Shown one piece after another: positions 1 to 14,900 of a stretch of 64,000 bases of DNA (position 1 is the first letter of the stretch; each line of letters opens with the position of its first letter). Made by a program: the position numbers and the translations under genes. The notes under the pieces were generated by a model. It made no database searches, was not told the DNA's origin, and worked only from the letters and a program-made list of their open reading frames with translations. This DNA is from Dicaeum eximium (lineage: Eukaryota > Chordata > Aves > Passeriformes > Dicaeidae). The DNA lies in contig VWZP01005243.1 of the NCBI GenBank assembly GCA_013396995.1, forward strand, positions 85,143 through 149,142. Direction: 5' to 3'.

Positions 1-3000
1 AGCTTGGGCAGAGGGACACTGGCTGGCTGCTGTCGTGGTTGGATGTTACATCTCCATCTGCTGCTTATGTCTCCATCTGCCACCTGGCTTTCAGTTGGCT
101 TTGGGAGGTGGAGATACACATCCAGCCCTGCTTTAGGAGGATGACCTGGACTTGCCAGACTGCAGACAAAGCAAAAAACTTAGGCAAGTCTGAATTAGGG
201 TAGAACACCCCTCCCCACCCCTCCGAATTTGCTTTCATCTCAGTGCTGAGAACAGCCCATACTCAAGTCTCAATGCTGTCATGAATTATCTTGCTTGGAG
301 GTGTTGTCCCCTGCACTGAGGGGCTGTGCAGGTGAAATCTGCAGGGATTTTTGTCTGCCACAGGGAAGAGAGGAGGAGAGGCCTCTGCCTGTTGTCATGG
401 GAAGGGGAGGACACTGCTTGCTGTGCCAGGTGGAAAAGCACGTGCAGCTGTTGATGTGGCTGTCGGTGAATGATTAGGATCGGATGTGCTGTAACTCTGT
501 ATTGCTTCAGGTCAAAGGCTTTCATATCAGTCACTTGGGAAGCCAGTGGGTTGTGTTGCCCCCCCTCCCAGATAGAAACTATCTGGTGCTCTTAGACAGG
601 GAGATGCTGGGCTGTAGCGATGACTAATCTTGTTTAAGCAGGTGTTCCTTTTAAATCAGAGCTTAGGTCTCTTAGGACTCAAACTCTGCAATCTGGAACA
701 GGGTAATGTTTTAATGAAGCCGATGTCTGTGGTTTATGTGCTTCAGTGCCACATCTGAGAGTTGAGTCTGACTCAGAGGTCTGTCCTTCTGCTTCCTGGG
801 CTGGGTGGAGCTGTGAGCTCTATCAGCGTGCTCATTCTCTGTGGTGAAGGAGCAATCTGGTGCCCTGCTCAGTTCAGCAGAGGTAACAAGCAAATACGTT
901 CTCTTTTATGCTGTGCCCATATGGCAGTGGGCTTGCTAAAGCTTTTGAGTGTTTCACTGTCCATGTAAGTTGCATGGCAGTCTTAGTGGCCTGGTTTGGA
1001 AATCAGTAACATGTTCTGGCTGTCTCTGTTCTCATACAAGCATGGTAATAATGCCATTTTAACCTTAAGTTTCCCCTCTAAAATGAGGGAGGGGGGAAGC
1101 TTTTTGCTGTGCTGTGATGGCTGTTTGGCTCTGAGCACCTCTTTATCAGGGTGGTGCTACAGTTATTTAACATAGTGGAATGTGCTGCAAGACAGATTGC
1201 TGGACCTAAGTGCTGGACCTAAGTGTGTGCTCCAGGTAACAGTGACTGACAGAGGCCGATTACTCTGCTTATGGTTTTTTGGTCCTTACACTGACTCTTA
1301 TGAAGACTCTGTAAAGGAGACCTGTTCAGGTAGCTCATCACTAGTTATGGCACAGGAGTAATCCTTGGCTCCTCTGAGCCTTTTGGAGATCCTCAGCATT
1401 TACTCTGTGGTCCCATAGCAATGTTCTCCTCTGCTCTGGGACAAGAATAGAGTAATACAGAAAACTGAGTGTATCTACAGTGGGGGAAGCCAAGTGTTCC
1501 AGAGTGTAGCAGTATTAGTTTGGCCAGTGACTGCACTGAAGTACAGACTGTATGTTATGCCTCTAAGATTACAGAACAGATCACCTCCTTGGGGTCCTTT
1601 CTGAAATCCCTTACACATCTTACTGTCTCTTATCTCTGGCAGACTGTTTCTAGAGCTTATTTCTGTGCAGTCCACCACTCTCCTTATACAGGATTTTACT
1701 TACATAGTTTTTATGAAGCCTACTATGATGATGTGATGGCATCTATTAAATGTTGAGGTTCATCATTGCTTATTCAATTCTGAGGGGCTGTTATCCTCTT
1801 GACCCAGTAGTGGGAAGCACTGCTTCACAGTGGGGAAGCACAGATCAGATGCCATAATGCAGAGTCCTTTCCTGCTGGTATCTGTTAAGCCTAGAGAGAC
1901 TCCTGGGGAGTAAAGGTTCCTGGGTCAAGATATGTCAGCCTGAGGAAATCTTTCTTCCACTTCTCCATCTTTCCAGAATGAGTGCATGATTGGAATTAAG
2001 TGCTAGTAGACAACTTTGGGTGCTTGCAGGTTAGTTTTCCCTGCAGCACTGGGAGTCTGTCAGCTGCTCTGTCCAGAGCCACCTGGTAAACTGGTGGGAG
2101 CTTGTCCTCTCTGCCTTCAGGGTAGGGCCAGTTGTATTCTGCAAGAATTTTTTTCCCCCCTTCTTTTTAGAATATTGGGTAGCTGGGAAATCTTTCTGTC
2201 CCAGACAGCAGCTGGAGCAGAGGGAGTGGGGCAGAATAAAAAGCTGCTGCAGAGTTATCTCAGGAAGAAGCAGGAGGAACTCTGGCAGCTCTGTGCAGAG
2301 GTGAAGGGAAGTGCACAGTGTGTGCATGTTGCAGGAATAGATCAGGCTTGTTCCTGTGGGAAACTGCCTAATGATGCTTTGGAGCAAGAATTTTTGCAGG
2401 GATAAATACTGTAATGTTTGGTTACAGGTTGTCAGCAGTAAGCTCAGTGCTGTGGAGGGCAGCTCTTAAGAAGAACTTTGCTACTCAGAAGTCCTAGACT
2501 GATCCCTTGCTCAGTGAGCAGGCAGGGCAGGGACAGTGGAATGTGTGCCCTGCCTTCAGTAAGCAAGTATCTGTGGGATTTCCCTCTGCCTGAATCTTAA
2601 TAGAGTGAGATTCTTTTGAATTTCCCATATCAGTGTGAAGGCTTAATCCTGTAATTGGCTGTATTTATGTGTTGGATTGGGAAGAGTCAGTTTAGCATTT
2701 GAAAGCAGAGAAGTTCTGTGCAAACCTTTCTGTTCAAGGGGTGTATTTGCATTCTCACTTTAGTGCAGAAGTACAGAGGACCTTGGTTTCACGTTAAAGA
2801 CCAGGGAACCCCTGCTACTCCATTAGAGTGGTCACTTTGAGACTGACTGAGGTGTCTGGGGACTCCCCCCTCTGCACAAACATTCCTGGCAGCCTGTGCT
2901 TCAGACTGTGCCAGCGTTGTTAAGTCTGGCCGTGGGATTCCATTTGGGGCAGGAAGCCAGAAAACTGAACTTCAGTCTGAGAAACATTGAAAAAAATATC

Positions 3001-4972
3001 TAATTATCTTAAAAAAAGAAGCATAATAAAGGCTTTGTATTTACCCTGGTGCTTTCTGAACTCCTTTTGATGCCCCTCTATTCTATGCTGTCCAAACTAT
3101 ACCTGTTCTGGGAGGTGAGGAGTTCACTTTGATGTGTGGGACTCTTGTTTCTTTACTTCCATAAAGTTGGTTTTGTTAGGAAAGAGATTGTGCGTAAAGC
3201 TGCAGGAAAGCTTCCTTAAGTGGCATCCTGCTGTTCCCAGCTCTGCTTGTCTCCTGAGATGATCCTGGTAAACATTGCTCCATCAGTGCTAGATGAGACT
3301 GACTTCTCTTCAGCTGTTTAAATTAAAAAATGCGGTGAAAAGTACTTGATTTCTTCGGAAATACAATTTCTTCTTGAGTTGGAAAACCTTGAACTTTTCC
3401 CTTGACAGCTTTATTTGTGAATGGTTTTTCAGTTTCTATTTTCAGAAGAAACAAGTAAATGAGTGTTTTGGCTGTTGTGGTAACCTCTTGGTTACACCAT
3501 CACTACCTTTATCCCTCACTCATATTGCACATCTCGTCACTGTTGGTGTAGAAGAAGGATTGTGTAAGAAAAGATCTGTTTAGTGCCATCATCAGACTTG
3601 AAGCTGTGTCCAGTCTTCAGTACTTTTTAGCAGATAAATTCAGAGCTGGTGATTCAGAGCTCTCTTCAATATTTACCTAATGCAGCCTAATTATGCAATA
3701 AATCCTTTTTGGCCTTTTAATCAGTGTTCGAATAACAATGAAATTGTGAATAATTCACCTTGGAGAGATTTACGATTTAGAAACCTCTCATGGTTTTGGA
3801 AGGTGTTTCAGTTGGGCTTTTTTTGCTGTCTGCTTAAAAGGATCGTGGTTTATGACTGGATGAGAGAAAGGTCGTTTTCCTCTGTTCTGGGATCTCTGCT
3901 GCTACTTTCACTTGCAGAATTTGGGCTCCTTGTGTTGGCATTGTTTCTTAATTGCTGAAGTGAGCCCAGTGTCAGGTTAGGTCATTCAGTCTCTCTTGGT
4001 CCACTTCTCTCTGTACTCTGGCTCTGCTGCTCCTGGCAGATAATTAACCCTATTCACTGCTGGAGCTGTTTATTTAAAGAAGTTTCCTTTGCTGTTGTGG
4101 CCTGCTGTGTGGCAGGTTCCTTCCAGCTCGAGCAACAGCAGAAAGGATTTATTGCTTGACAGTTTCTGAGATCTTTGCAGAGGCAAAGACCGTGTAGGGG
4201 ACATCAAAATGGGATGGCTCTTTTTGAATCATGTGGCACAAGAGCTTAAATGGCTCTTCTCCTTGCTTTCCTGGTCCAGGCATCACATATGTAGGGAACC
4301 CTATCTCCATGGTCTGGATCTTTCTGCCATGCTTCCCTCTTCGTACTCTGTTGCTCTCTCTGCCTGTTTCTCACTTCTCTGTAAAATACTTCTTTAATTG
4401 GAGAGCTGCTCCTGGATCACTGAGTTTGAACTACAGCTGCCAAATATCCCTTGTATTTGGAATTTCTGTCAGTGTAACAGTAGAAACAGGATGCAAGTAC
4501 TTGACTGTAAATTGGCAGTAAGTAGAGATAAGATGATGTTTTTGGCACTGGGTTGGGGGTGGAGGGGGGAAAGCCACTTCCTTTCAGTTAGGTGAAGTGA
4601 CCAGGAAAGTTATCAGAAAAAAACTTGGGACACGGAACATTGTTTTTAGTTTGTTTTTTTTTAAGTTCTGGGGTTTCTTTCCCCCAATTCACTTCCCTGT
4701 GCAGAAGGCAGAGCTTCTTTAGTACAGCCAACACCTGACATTTTCCATTGCTTCCTTAAATATTGCAGGACTGGTTGATCTGAAGCAAACTACCTTAAAG
4801 ACATCACCTTGGTACTCTGTAGACTGGCCTTGCTTAATTTCTGGTGACTGCCTTCCAGGCTTTGTAGATGCCTTTGAAGGATAAATTGCAAACCTGTATG
4901 AACCTGGTGTGGTACATTCTCCTTAGTATCCGAGGCAGATCAGTAATGGATTTGTGCTCTGTTCTGTTGTAG
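1..4972 (+). other. Upstream intron of PLEKHG4; no exon seen
   Basis: I looked for the preceding Sec14-like exons (a VLVDAR-type strand and an SIPR-type helix) and for an acceptor-donor pair joined to an open frame, and found none. It is presumably an intron. It holds a 13-bp tandem duplication at 1198-1223 and an AT-rich block at about 3660-3790 that looks like conserved non-coding DNA. Confidence 0.55.
1198..1223. repeat. 13-bp perfect tandem duplication
   Basis: TGCTGGACCTAAG twice without mismatch. A small recent duplication. Confidence 0.9.
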
Positions 4973-5059
4973 GAGATGGATCCTCACTGTATTCATGGAG
5001 TACTGCTTCTGGTTGAAAGAGATCTGACTTTTAGGATGGAGAAGCCACCAGCAGGACAG
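4973..5059 (+). CDS. PLEKHG4: PLEKHG4 exon a: Sec14-like domain, late part
   Basis: 29 codons, preceded by a TTGTAG acceptor and followed by a GTAATG donor. It reads EMDPHCIHGVLLLVERD and then a PPAGQ end, matching the late strand/helix part of the Sec14-like domain of this family. It ends in phase 0 and joins cleanly to the next exon. This is the first exon I can recognise, and earlier coding exons must lie upstream of the window. Confidence 0.75.
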
Positions 5060-8000
5060 GTAATGGAGCCATTTATCTGGGCTTTGCTGAGCCACTCTTG
5101 ATATCCTTTATTTGACTCCCCAGACAGCAAATTCCCTGTCATTGATGTATGTTTATTGTCACATGAAATTTCTGTAGGTGTCCTCTGTGTTTTGTGGTCT
5201 CTATGGGTGAGGTATTTATTGGGTTGTAGTGTTTATGGGAGCCGAACAGATCCCTGTCATGCTCTGTTTATTGCCACATCCATCAGTGACATTTGCGCCA
5301 CAATTACGTCAGTCTGCTGGGAACCCAAAACACAGGGGGTTTGTTGGGAACATGGATAACTGTATGGAGGGGCCCTGCACAATTAGCTAGAGATGCTTTT
5401 TATGTTCTCCCATTAACAAGGGAGGAAATGCGTGGTCAGGAAGAGATCACATTATGCTAAATCCTGAACTCCACCTTTGAAGGTGCTTGTTGCTTTCCTG
5501 GATTTTGCATCTCTTCTGTTTCCTCTCCTCATACCTGCTGCTGCCAATGGCTGAGAGACTTCTGCAAGAAGGGGAAGATGAGGTGGGCATTTGTGTGAGG
5601 TTCCTTTTGTAGCTGAAGTATCTGGAAAGACCAGGAGGAGGGAATGTTACCACAACATTACTGAACTCCCCCACTAGAAGTAAAACTGTCTTGGTATTCT
5701 ATAGCTGGATAAGAAATGTAGGCTCCCAGCTACTCTGTGCTGAGTGAACAGAGGATCAGACTTCATCTTAGTCCCCTCCCTGTGCTCCAAAGCTACAAGA
5801 AGGGACTGAAATTCTGTGCTGCTGAAACTCTGTAGGCTTCAGAGCAGGCCAGGAGCTTGCTTTTGGCTCCTGTGGATGAAAATGTTGTGACAGGCATCAG
5901 GTTTGCTGTGCATGTGGTGGGGTGTCCCAAAAGGCTAAAGAATAACAAATGCTATTAGTCCATTTCCTTATTGCCCCCATGTGGAAGAATTTGTAGTCAG
6001 AATGGAGGCTGCAGGCATGTGCATGCAGGCAGAGCTACAGAAGACATGAAATGCATTGAACAAACACAAAGAGTGTAGGAGGGAACAGAGGAAAGGCTAA
6101 TAAAACATGGGCATGCAGGAGGAATTGGAAGCATCATAATTTTGTAAGGAGGTAGAAACTTCACACTGCGTGCCTGTGGGAGTTAAATGTCTGCACCTGA
6201 ATTTGTGTCTGGGCTGCCTTCCATGTACCTGCAGGAGCACTTGTTGCTCTGGTGAATGTAGAAATACTCTGAGGTCCTACAGACTTGCAGAAGGCAAGTT
6301 ACCTGTGTCAAGATCCAAAAAACTCTAGGAGAAAATAGCTGCTGTGATGAGTGAAGAGTTGAGGGCAGAGCAGAGGCTCCTCTGTTAGACTCTTTTACAG
6401 GAAGTGAGATGGGGAAGTTGGGGGCTGGATTTAACCTCCCAGATTCTCCAAACAGATGCAAATTGTAGCACAACTGTGGGAACATATGAGGGAGTTGCTC
6501 TGCTTACACCAGGAGGTACTGGCTCTGGAGAAGGCTGGCTGTTGCCAGACTTCCATCACAGATGTTCTGCCTGGTGAAACAGCATGTTGTGGCCTGCATT
6601 CCTTCAGGGTTCGCCCACTGAGCTGTTCAACAAGCTCCTCTAAGATGGAATTGTTTTTTTCCCCCTTCATATTGTAGTGATATTGCAGCTACACACTGTG
6701 TGTTGTGCTTCTGTGCAAGATAGATAAAGAAGTAATGGATTCTGCCTTTTGTTAACCTTCCCCTCCTCCTCCAGTACTCACATCCTAATACAAGTGTGCT
6801 TTTTTCTTTTCCTTTCTGTTCCTGTGCAGTTCGAACTTCTCACCTCCATGAAATCCCTCCATAAGCACATAGACAGCTCACAGCTGCCTCTAGAACTGGA
6901 TGGGACCTTCCCATACTGCCACCAGAACTGGCTAAGCTTCCGCAGGGTGAGTAGGGTGTCTTGTGTGCTTTGGTGTCTGAGAGGAGCAATGGCATGGTGA
7001 CAGATGGGAGCAAGAGGAACCTGTCAACAGCTGAACCTACAAGCATTAAAAGACAATGTTCTTGTAAAACTGTGAATACAAATGAATCTCTGGTATCAAA
7101 AAATGCTAATGCTGTCTTCATAAGATGGGTACACACTGTGGTCTCTTGGCATGACTGTAGGAACTAAAGTTTTAGTTTTTTACTCATCTGCTTGAACTGC
7201 ATTAATTCTTTCTATTCTTTCTTGCCTTCAAACTATAGTCAAATCTGAAATGGAATCTTGTTTTGTTGTGGTATGCAGTGGCTCTTGAGTTAGACAGTAG
7301 GACAGACGTCTGAAACTAATCTCAGGAGAAGGTGTTAGTATCGTGTTGCCATTGGACTAATGATGAAGAACTTGAGCGTAATAACGAGTTAAAACTTTTT
7401 GGTTTTGGAGGAAGTTCCCCAGACCAAGCTAGTGTCTCCTTGGTAACATCTGCAGTCCTTGCATGAGTGAGACCTGGAAGTTCTGGATAATCAGTTCAGA
7501 ATTCTTCTTCTAGGAATGTCTTCTACTTGCAAGCAGCAGGGTATGTTCAGACTGCCAGAAGCATGCAGAGGTAGCATCCATGGTACCAATACCCAGCTCT
7601 GTGTGCACTTGTGCTGTGGAGGGAGCCTGAGTGCTGTCAAACATGTGCTTGTTGAATCTTTAAAAGCTCTATTGAGTTACTTGGCACAGCAAGACTAGAC
7701 AGGATTAAATCTCTGTAAATCTGCACACAAGCTGGCTGTCTTCACATTGAGTTTGCTGACCTTGGTGGTTGACAGAATTGTCACCTCCGCTTCCAGAGGA
7801 TCCAGTGGTCTTTTGGCTCTGACCTTGCTACCCAGAGTGCTGTGTGGCACAGTACCACACTTGAAGCAGATTAAGATGTCACTGATAACACCACTGTGGT
7901 GCTGGTGGCAAGCTTCAGAAGATGGGCTTGGCATGTGCCAAATGTTAACTTATTTTTTCCAACTTACTTTAGAATCTTTTTTTTTAAAAAAAAAACATTT

Positions 8001-8931
8001 CTTTGAAAGTACTTGTATGAACCTGTGCTGGTGCAATAGAGGCACAGAGGCCTGATCTTGGTGCCCAGGATTGACTTTGAGAAGTTGAAGTTTATTTGGC
8101 AGTGACGAAGCAGAGAAACTTTGCAGGAAGTTATGGACAGAGTTGAGAATACCTTGAGAGCTGAGGTGCTCTGTGTGTGCAGAAGGGTAATTCTTGAAGG
8201 AAGGACTATAATATCAGGCTACTTCTTGTCTTAGCATGTAAAACATTACCAAAGGGAGTTAATATGGGAACCATTCTGTATGGAATGCCTGTTTACACTG
8301 TGTGTGATAATGACCCATGTGCTCAGCTCCTTTAGCTCTGCAACTATGTGGCAAACAGCATTTATTTCCTGTCTCAGTGATCTCACCTGCATCCTGCCTG
8401 CTAATCTGTCACTGCTGGCAGTGTTCCAGCACTCCAGGGGAGGAGGGAGTTCAATTCAGTAAAGATTCAAACAGCTGCTTTTTGTTTTGTTTTAAACATG
8501 GTTATTTTGGAATAACTGTTTCTCCCTTCTCTTGATTTAAGTGGCCAGACGGTGGCATCTGACAGTAGTCAGGCTTTATATCACTAACTTTGCTAAAAAA
8601 TAGTGCCTCGTGAACCCTTATGAAATGTTTGGACCTTCTTTTGTTTGTTTTTCTCCCTGCTTCCCCCCCCACCCTGAAGAGCGGAAGGATTTCAAATTTG
8701 TCCATAGGTTAAGGTGCTTAATTTTGGAAGCTTTCCAGCTTCCTAATCTTTAATTTACACTACTTTTAACATGAAGAGAAATTATTTAAAGTAGAAAAAT
8801 TCCAAGTACTTGCTTTATGTTTTGTTTTTCTGAAATCCATGCAGTGTGATTCATCTTCATGGAAAGTTACAAGAAATGCTAATAGAAGAATGTGAGACAT
8901 AAGTGGACTGTGGTTTTTTTTGTTGGGTTTT

Positions 8932-8963
<32 letters not shown>

Positions 8964-11900
8964 GTTTTTTTGGGTTTTTTTCTGTAAAGCACGACCCATT
9001 CAAGCCATGAGTATGCAGGTTTCTAAGGTATGCATAGAGGCCTTGGTCTAGTGTGATGCATCTGAAGTTTCTTATGGGTGTTTGATCCTCTCTTGATTTT
9101 TGTACTCCTAAGCTTCTGCAAGCTCAGAAGACCTGTCCTGTCATCTGTGAGACAATAATCTCTGCCTTGGTCTTTTCTTGTAGAAACTGGAATACTTGCT
9201 ACAACAATGCCAGGGTGTTTGTGCCTTCCTTCAGGGAGCTATTAATAAAGTGGAATCCACAAAATTACCAGAAAAGGCTGAGGTAAGCGTGTCACTCGCC
9301 TCAGATCAGAGGTGGACCTGATACAGAAGATAGCACGAGGCTGGATAGCTGCAGAAAAGCTGTAGCTTTGAATTTGCAAGCTATAGTAGCAGGGTTTCCC
9401 AGTACTGGTAGAAGCTAATCCAAATTACGTGACAGAGGCTTCAGTGGGTTTGGAGGCTGATTGTCTGATTCCTCAGTGTCACCCAGGAGATGTTTGCAGC
9501 TGGGCTTGTTGGTGATGGGTGCTTGCTCCAGCATTGAGGTGCATTCTCAGCAGCTCTGGAGCTCTATAGCTGGTACAAACTTTGATGTGCCAGGTACCCA
9601 GCAGCTGCCTTGGGCTGTGCCACATCAGGTTGGCTTGAATGGCCTGGAATAAAATTAGGTGACAGCTTAGTTCTGTGCTGTGGTTGCAGCTTTGATGCCT
9701 CCAGTAGACAAGCTTGGAAGTGGGCAAGAAGGGGAAGGGACAAAGACCAAGCCGATGTGGTTGCAAACTTTCTATTTCTTTTCTTGAGAAGCAGCTGAAT
9801 CCCTGACGTGGTAGGGAATTGCTGCAGCTCTGCACTGAGGGTCTCAGTAGTAAATGATGGAGGAGATGGTAGTGGCCTGCACACATCTGTATATCCACAA
9901 ACCTTTCATGTGCGTCTTGTCCCAAGGCTTGGAGCCATGCAGATCCATGTTCCCAGAACAGCAGGGGCTAAGTATGAGTGGGAAGTGAGGCTGGAAAGCT
10001 TATTTCTTCTATGCCCAGCAAATGAATGGAACAACAAGGATGGGAATTGGATCACAATTTTAGCCTGGTGGGGAAGGTATCAGGAGCATAAGGAGCACTC
10101 TTTATGACTTTGGACTTATCAGACTGGAGAGAAATAGCTGTGGGAACCAACCTCCCCTTTTCCTAGAGTGGGCCCAGGTGAGATGTGGTTTGGGTGTGTT
10201 TTCGTTTTGGTGCTGTTTTTTACCTGTTCCCTCATTGCCTGTAGGTTGCAGTAACTGCTCACCTCACTCTTGTGATCCCTCCAGGATGCAGCTGTGCTGC
10301 TGAGGAATTCAAGGCAGTTGATGAAGAATGTTCTTGAAGATGCAAGTTTGGTCAAGGTGCAGCAGGAGGGTGGAGCGCTCCTGGCCAGACTGGGGAAGGA
10401 GGAGTCTTGTGTCACCCTTACCCAAGACTACAGGTGAGCCCCCAGAGTGGGAGAAGAGGAGATGGAGATGAGCAAAAAGCAGGTGCTGGTAGTCTCTCTG
10501 AGGTGCCCTATCGTTTGTGCAGGCTGGAGAACAGCTTTGTGTAGCAAGGAGTTATGTTGAAAACTGTAAAGGTGAAAAATGTAATGAATTTTACTCTTAT
10601 CTTGATTCTTCTTTCCCAGTCCAAAAACTAATCCAGATGGATTCACTTAGATGATTCAGCTTCCTTTTTCAAGCCAAATCAGACTTATCTTCTGTAGTGG
10701 AGAGAGAACTGGATATTTTGGGTACCTGTAAAACACAAGCCTTAATTGATGATACCAGTGATGAATGTTTAGGTGCAGGCTGTTATCGCCGTGGGATTTC
10801 TTAAGGCATGCCTTATGCAAGGGGATTTCCAAGGACTTTAGCTGGGAGGAATGCTTGCTGGCTGCAGCAGGCTCTGATCTCCTGGCACATTGGTACAGTT
10901 TGCACAAACAAATACTCACTGCCCATTGGTGGGGTTGGTATGTGAAGCGGGACTGAGAGAGCCCAGCTGTTTGACATCCCCAGGGCATTGCACAACTTGT
11001 GTTTGTGCTGTTAAAACACCTGAAGCCTATCAGCATGAGAAGGCCTCTGTGCTATGTGCTGTGCAAACAGCAAGGTAGAAAGGCAGCCTTTGCACGCAGG
11101 AGCTTCCAGCCCAGTGTGAGATAAGCTCTGGCATGTAGGTGCAGATGAGGGTGCAGGGGTGGCAGGGTGGTGTGGAATAGCTCAGTGCATCCACAGCCTT
11201 GCTCTGGTTCAATTCCATGTTGCCATCACAAGCTGGGAGGTTTGAAGGGAGGGAATGAAGAGAAGATAACAAAGTAGTTATGGAGTATCTCAACCAAACA
11301 CTGTGAAAAGAACATTTCTCTTTTAAAATTCAGCAAGTGGATGACAGTGCAAGTTGCTACCTGTCACTGGAAGAAGAGGATCAACATTTTCATGCAGAGA
11401 GAGGAGCGTGGGGGCAGGCTGTGTAACTGTTTCTGTTCCCTGCTTGCTGTGACTCCTGTCAGCAGCTCTGGCAGACTATGCAGGCACAGTTCCCTTGCTG
11501 AACTGGTGAAGTAATTTTGATGCAATTTTGGATTGAATTACTACAGTATAATCTTTTCATTCTCACATGACATGAGAAGCACAATAATGCGGGGTTTTGT
11601 GCTTTGTTTTGTTTAGGGTTTTTTTTTATTATTATTTATTTTATTTTAAGCAACACAGCAACTTTAGAGTCCTAGGAGAATGGGGAGAACGTGCATGAGT
11701 TTTATGTTTTGTTTTGGTTTTCAGCTAAGCCTGTGTTTTTGTGCAGGGAAGTGATCAACTTTGAAACCTGATCTGACAGAGCCCCTAAGGATAATTTACT
11801 GCTTTGATTACTTTAACAAGGGCAGGGGTGGGGGATACACACAGAATTCTTTGAGTGTACAGTTTTTGAGTGCATGCTGAAGCTGCGTGGCATGTTCTCT

Positions 11901-14900
11901 GCTTAATTCAGGTTCTATTCATTGTCTGCCAGTGTGAAAGGAGACTGTATGCCATGGCTCAAATATATGTGGCTCTTTCCAGCTTAAGGAGTGTAATTGA
12001 ATGTAGCAGGAGAAAGTTATTCTTTTCTAGGCTGTGGAGTAGTTGCAGAAACTAAAATCCATGCAGTATTTTAATTTTCATCTAAGTTGGGGCAGAAGAC
12101 TAAAGAAGTTCACTCTTCTTTGTTCCAGGATCCCTTCAAATGGGGAAGAAAGTTCTGTCACTTGGCTAGAGGACTCTGTATAAGGCACTGTTGCTTTTGG
12201 GTCCTCCACAGCTTTGCACTTACTCCTTTCCTATCTGATGTGCAGATATTAAAGGTTCTAAGCTCTGCTAATACTGTAAAGATTATGATTTTCAAAGGCT
12301 TCTTTAACAGATATCATCAAAGCAGGGTAGAGACAAAATATTGCAATTGGCCAACTAAGCTAGCATGGAGTGGCTGTTGATGTATGTAGGTCCAATATTT
12401 GATTTCTAACTGTGATGTGTGAGAAGGGGACAGGACTGCCTTTGTGTGGGCACTCAGCAGGGCTTGTGGTACTGCAGCTCTGAACTTTGAATTGTAAAAT
12501 CTTGATCAATGCTTAACAGCCTAATTCCGTACCCATTCTCCCAACACTTGAAATAAATTATTTACAAAAGCAAGTCAAATGGCTTTACTCTTCTAAGCCA
12601 CCTTTTGCCTCTTTTGTCTATCGTGTGTCCCACTGTTGTTTTTTTATTGCCTTGTGTGGTGCAAAAGTCTGATAAAACAGAGTCGTGACTACCAGGACTT
12701 CTTAGTTATAAGTTGAGGCCAGTTGTGGACAGGTGACTGAATGTGCAGGAATTACATAAAAATAGAGAAGACAATTTAAAAAGCAGTTTTCTGGATTTTT
12801 GGCTCCACTTAATTAAAATATGGCAACTACAAGTGGAGAACTAAAGTTTAAATTGTGATTTCTTTTTTTTTTTTTTTTTTTTTTTAAAGAATAGAGATGG
12901 CAAGCCCATCTGCACCTTCACTTTGGCATTAACCAAGCAAGGGATTGACTTGCTTTTTTTTTTCAGGTGATATATTTTTCTAGCTGTCACAGATGTCTTT
13001 CTTGCTATTTTTGGTTTCATGTGGAAGAAGAACACCAGGAGCTGATAAAAATAGAGACGGATGAACGCTTCTGAAAATGCCTGACCACAAGTTGGAGACA
13101 ATAAGTTAGAACAGGCAAGGAAGCAGGCATGTACTCAGTGCAGTCAGATGTTATCTGCCAAATACCTTTCAAGAGCACACTGCAAACAAGAATTGCTTTA
13201 GTCTTTCTCTAGGAATAAAACTCTTCTCGTGGGATTGGTTGTGGAACCTTCTCTGCTCGCTCTGCCTTCCTGGAGAGCAGAGATGCCCTTTGGAATGTTA
13301 TGTGGCACAGAGCAGTGGGATCTCATTGCTGCTCAGGTCTGACCTGGGATTTGTGAGGCTTTGCTAAGCCAGTGCCACAGGTTCTTTCCTGCAAAAGTTG
13401 AACTCATTCCATCACAGTTGTGGGCATGCAGGAGGGATGTGTTGTTCTCCATCCATTTGTTTCTCTAACAGATGATTTAAGAGCTTCTGGGAGTCTTTCC
13501 TGGTCTCATCCTGAGATGCTGTAGCAGCAAAGCAGTGGCTTTGACCAGTGACTGCCCACATTGTGAGCTGACCGGGAGTCTTCATACTCCTTTCTCCATC
13601 AAGTACCACTGCAAAAGATAGCCTTGCCCATCCAGTTGCTTATCCACAAAAGGAAAGACAGTCTTCTCCAAGCAGGCTGTCTGGAACTCTGCCTTTTCCC
13701 AGCTTAGGAGGGAGGAGCTCAGTTACCAGAATACACATCCTGCAGGCAGCTTGTTGCAGGGAGTTGGCGTAGAGGCTGTGGTGTGCTCAGCTGGTTCCTC
13801 TGAGATCTCCCACCTCCAGCAAGACCAGGCTGAATTTGGCCTGGAGTTGGTGTGGGTGTGGCACTCATGAGCCAATGTATCTTTATGGCACCTCTTCAAG
13901 TGCTGTAATGGTGGGGTTGGCCACCCAGAGGTGCCGGGGACTGCTGGAGGTCGCATTGCACTTGCTCACTGTTGTTGGATTTAAAGCAGCACATTTGCCT
14001 TCACACCATCCACTGTGCTGAAGGCTCAGTGCTTCTCAAGGTCTGTTAGCTGAACCCTTTGAGGTTTTGCTGTCCTGGTCTTTTTGGGGATTGAAATGCA
14101 GAGCTGTTAGTCTAGCTGAAGTTCTTCTTGATAAGTGTGGCCAAATGACAGAGACCTCCATCACTTCAATGCTGTTAATACTTCGTTTTGCACTTTGAAA
14201 CAGTTGGTTAGCAGGTGTAGCTTTGGCTTCTGCCTATCTAGTGTAGTGATCAACTAACCTGTAGCTTGCAGGCAACTCACTGAGCCAGCTGTGAAAGGTG
14301 GATTAATGTATTGCTGCTTCTGTAGTGGATGTCAAAAACTTTCAGTTTATGATGGCAGTGTCAGAGAAGCTGCCAGAAGCCAGGCAGCAGCAGTGGGAGC
14401 TCCTGCTGAAGTGAGGCTGTGATATGGGGCTGGGCAGCAAGGCCAGGATCCTTTCAACCTTGTCTTTAGCCAGGTGTTTTTCACTGTTGTTCTGGTTATT
14501 GCTACTCTTCCAGCATAGCCAAGAGCTGGAAATGTGTGCCTAGGTAAGTGCCCAGTGAATGCCTTTCGTCCTGCAGATATGTTCTGAGTCACAAGTAGAG
14601 TAAAGAAGGTATAACCATTTTATATGAATATATAGATGGTTTATATCAGTTTAACCAGAATGCACCTGCCTGGCTCTACCACGAACCCATGTTCTCACCA
14701 TGGCACAGGAGTGGGATTGTGTCATGCTCTGCATGGTGATGGGCAAGATAGTCCCAAGGCTAGAGGTGAGAGCTGAAAGGAGAAAAACCTCAGATGGTGA
14801 AGGAATGATCATGTTGAGTGCTTGGCTCGGTGCAACATGGAACCAGAATAAGCTTAATCTCTTCCCCCAAGCTCCTCATCTGAAAAGAATCTGTGCTTGC

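Noticed and set aside
2016..2405. 129-codon open frame upstream of the first PLEKHG4 exon
   Set aside because: Low-complexity composition, an equally long antisense frame in the same place, and no Sec14-like or other motif. No matching splice sites join it to 4973.
9479..9925. 148-codon antisense frame in intron c-d
   Set aside because: Overlaps another antisense frame and two sense frames, and carries no motif.
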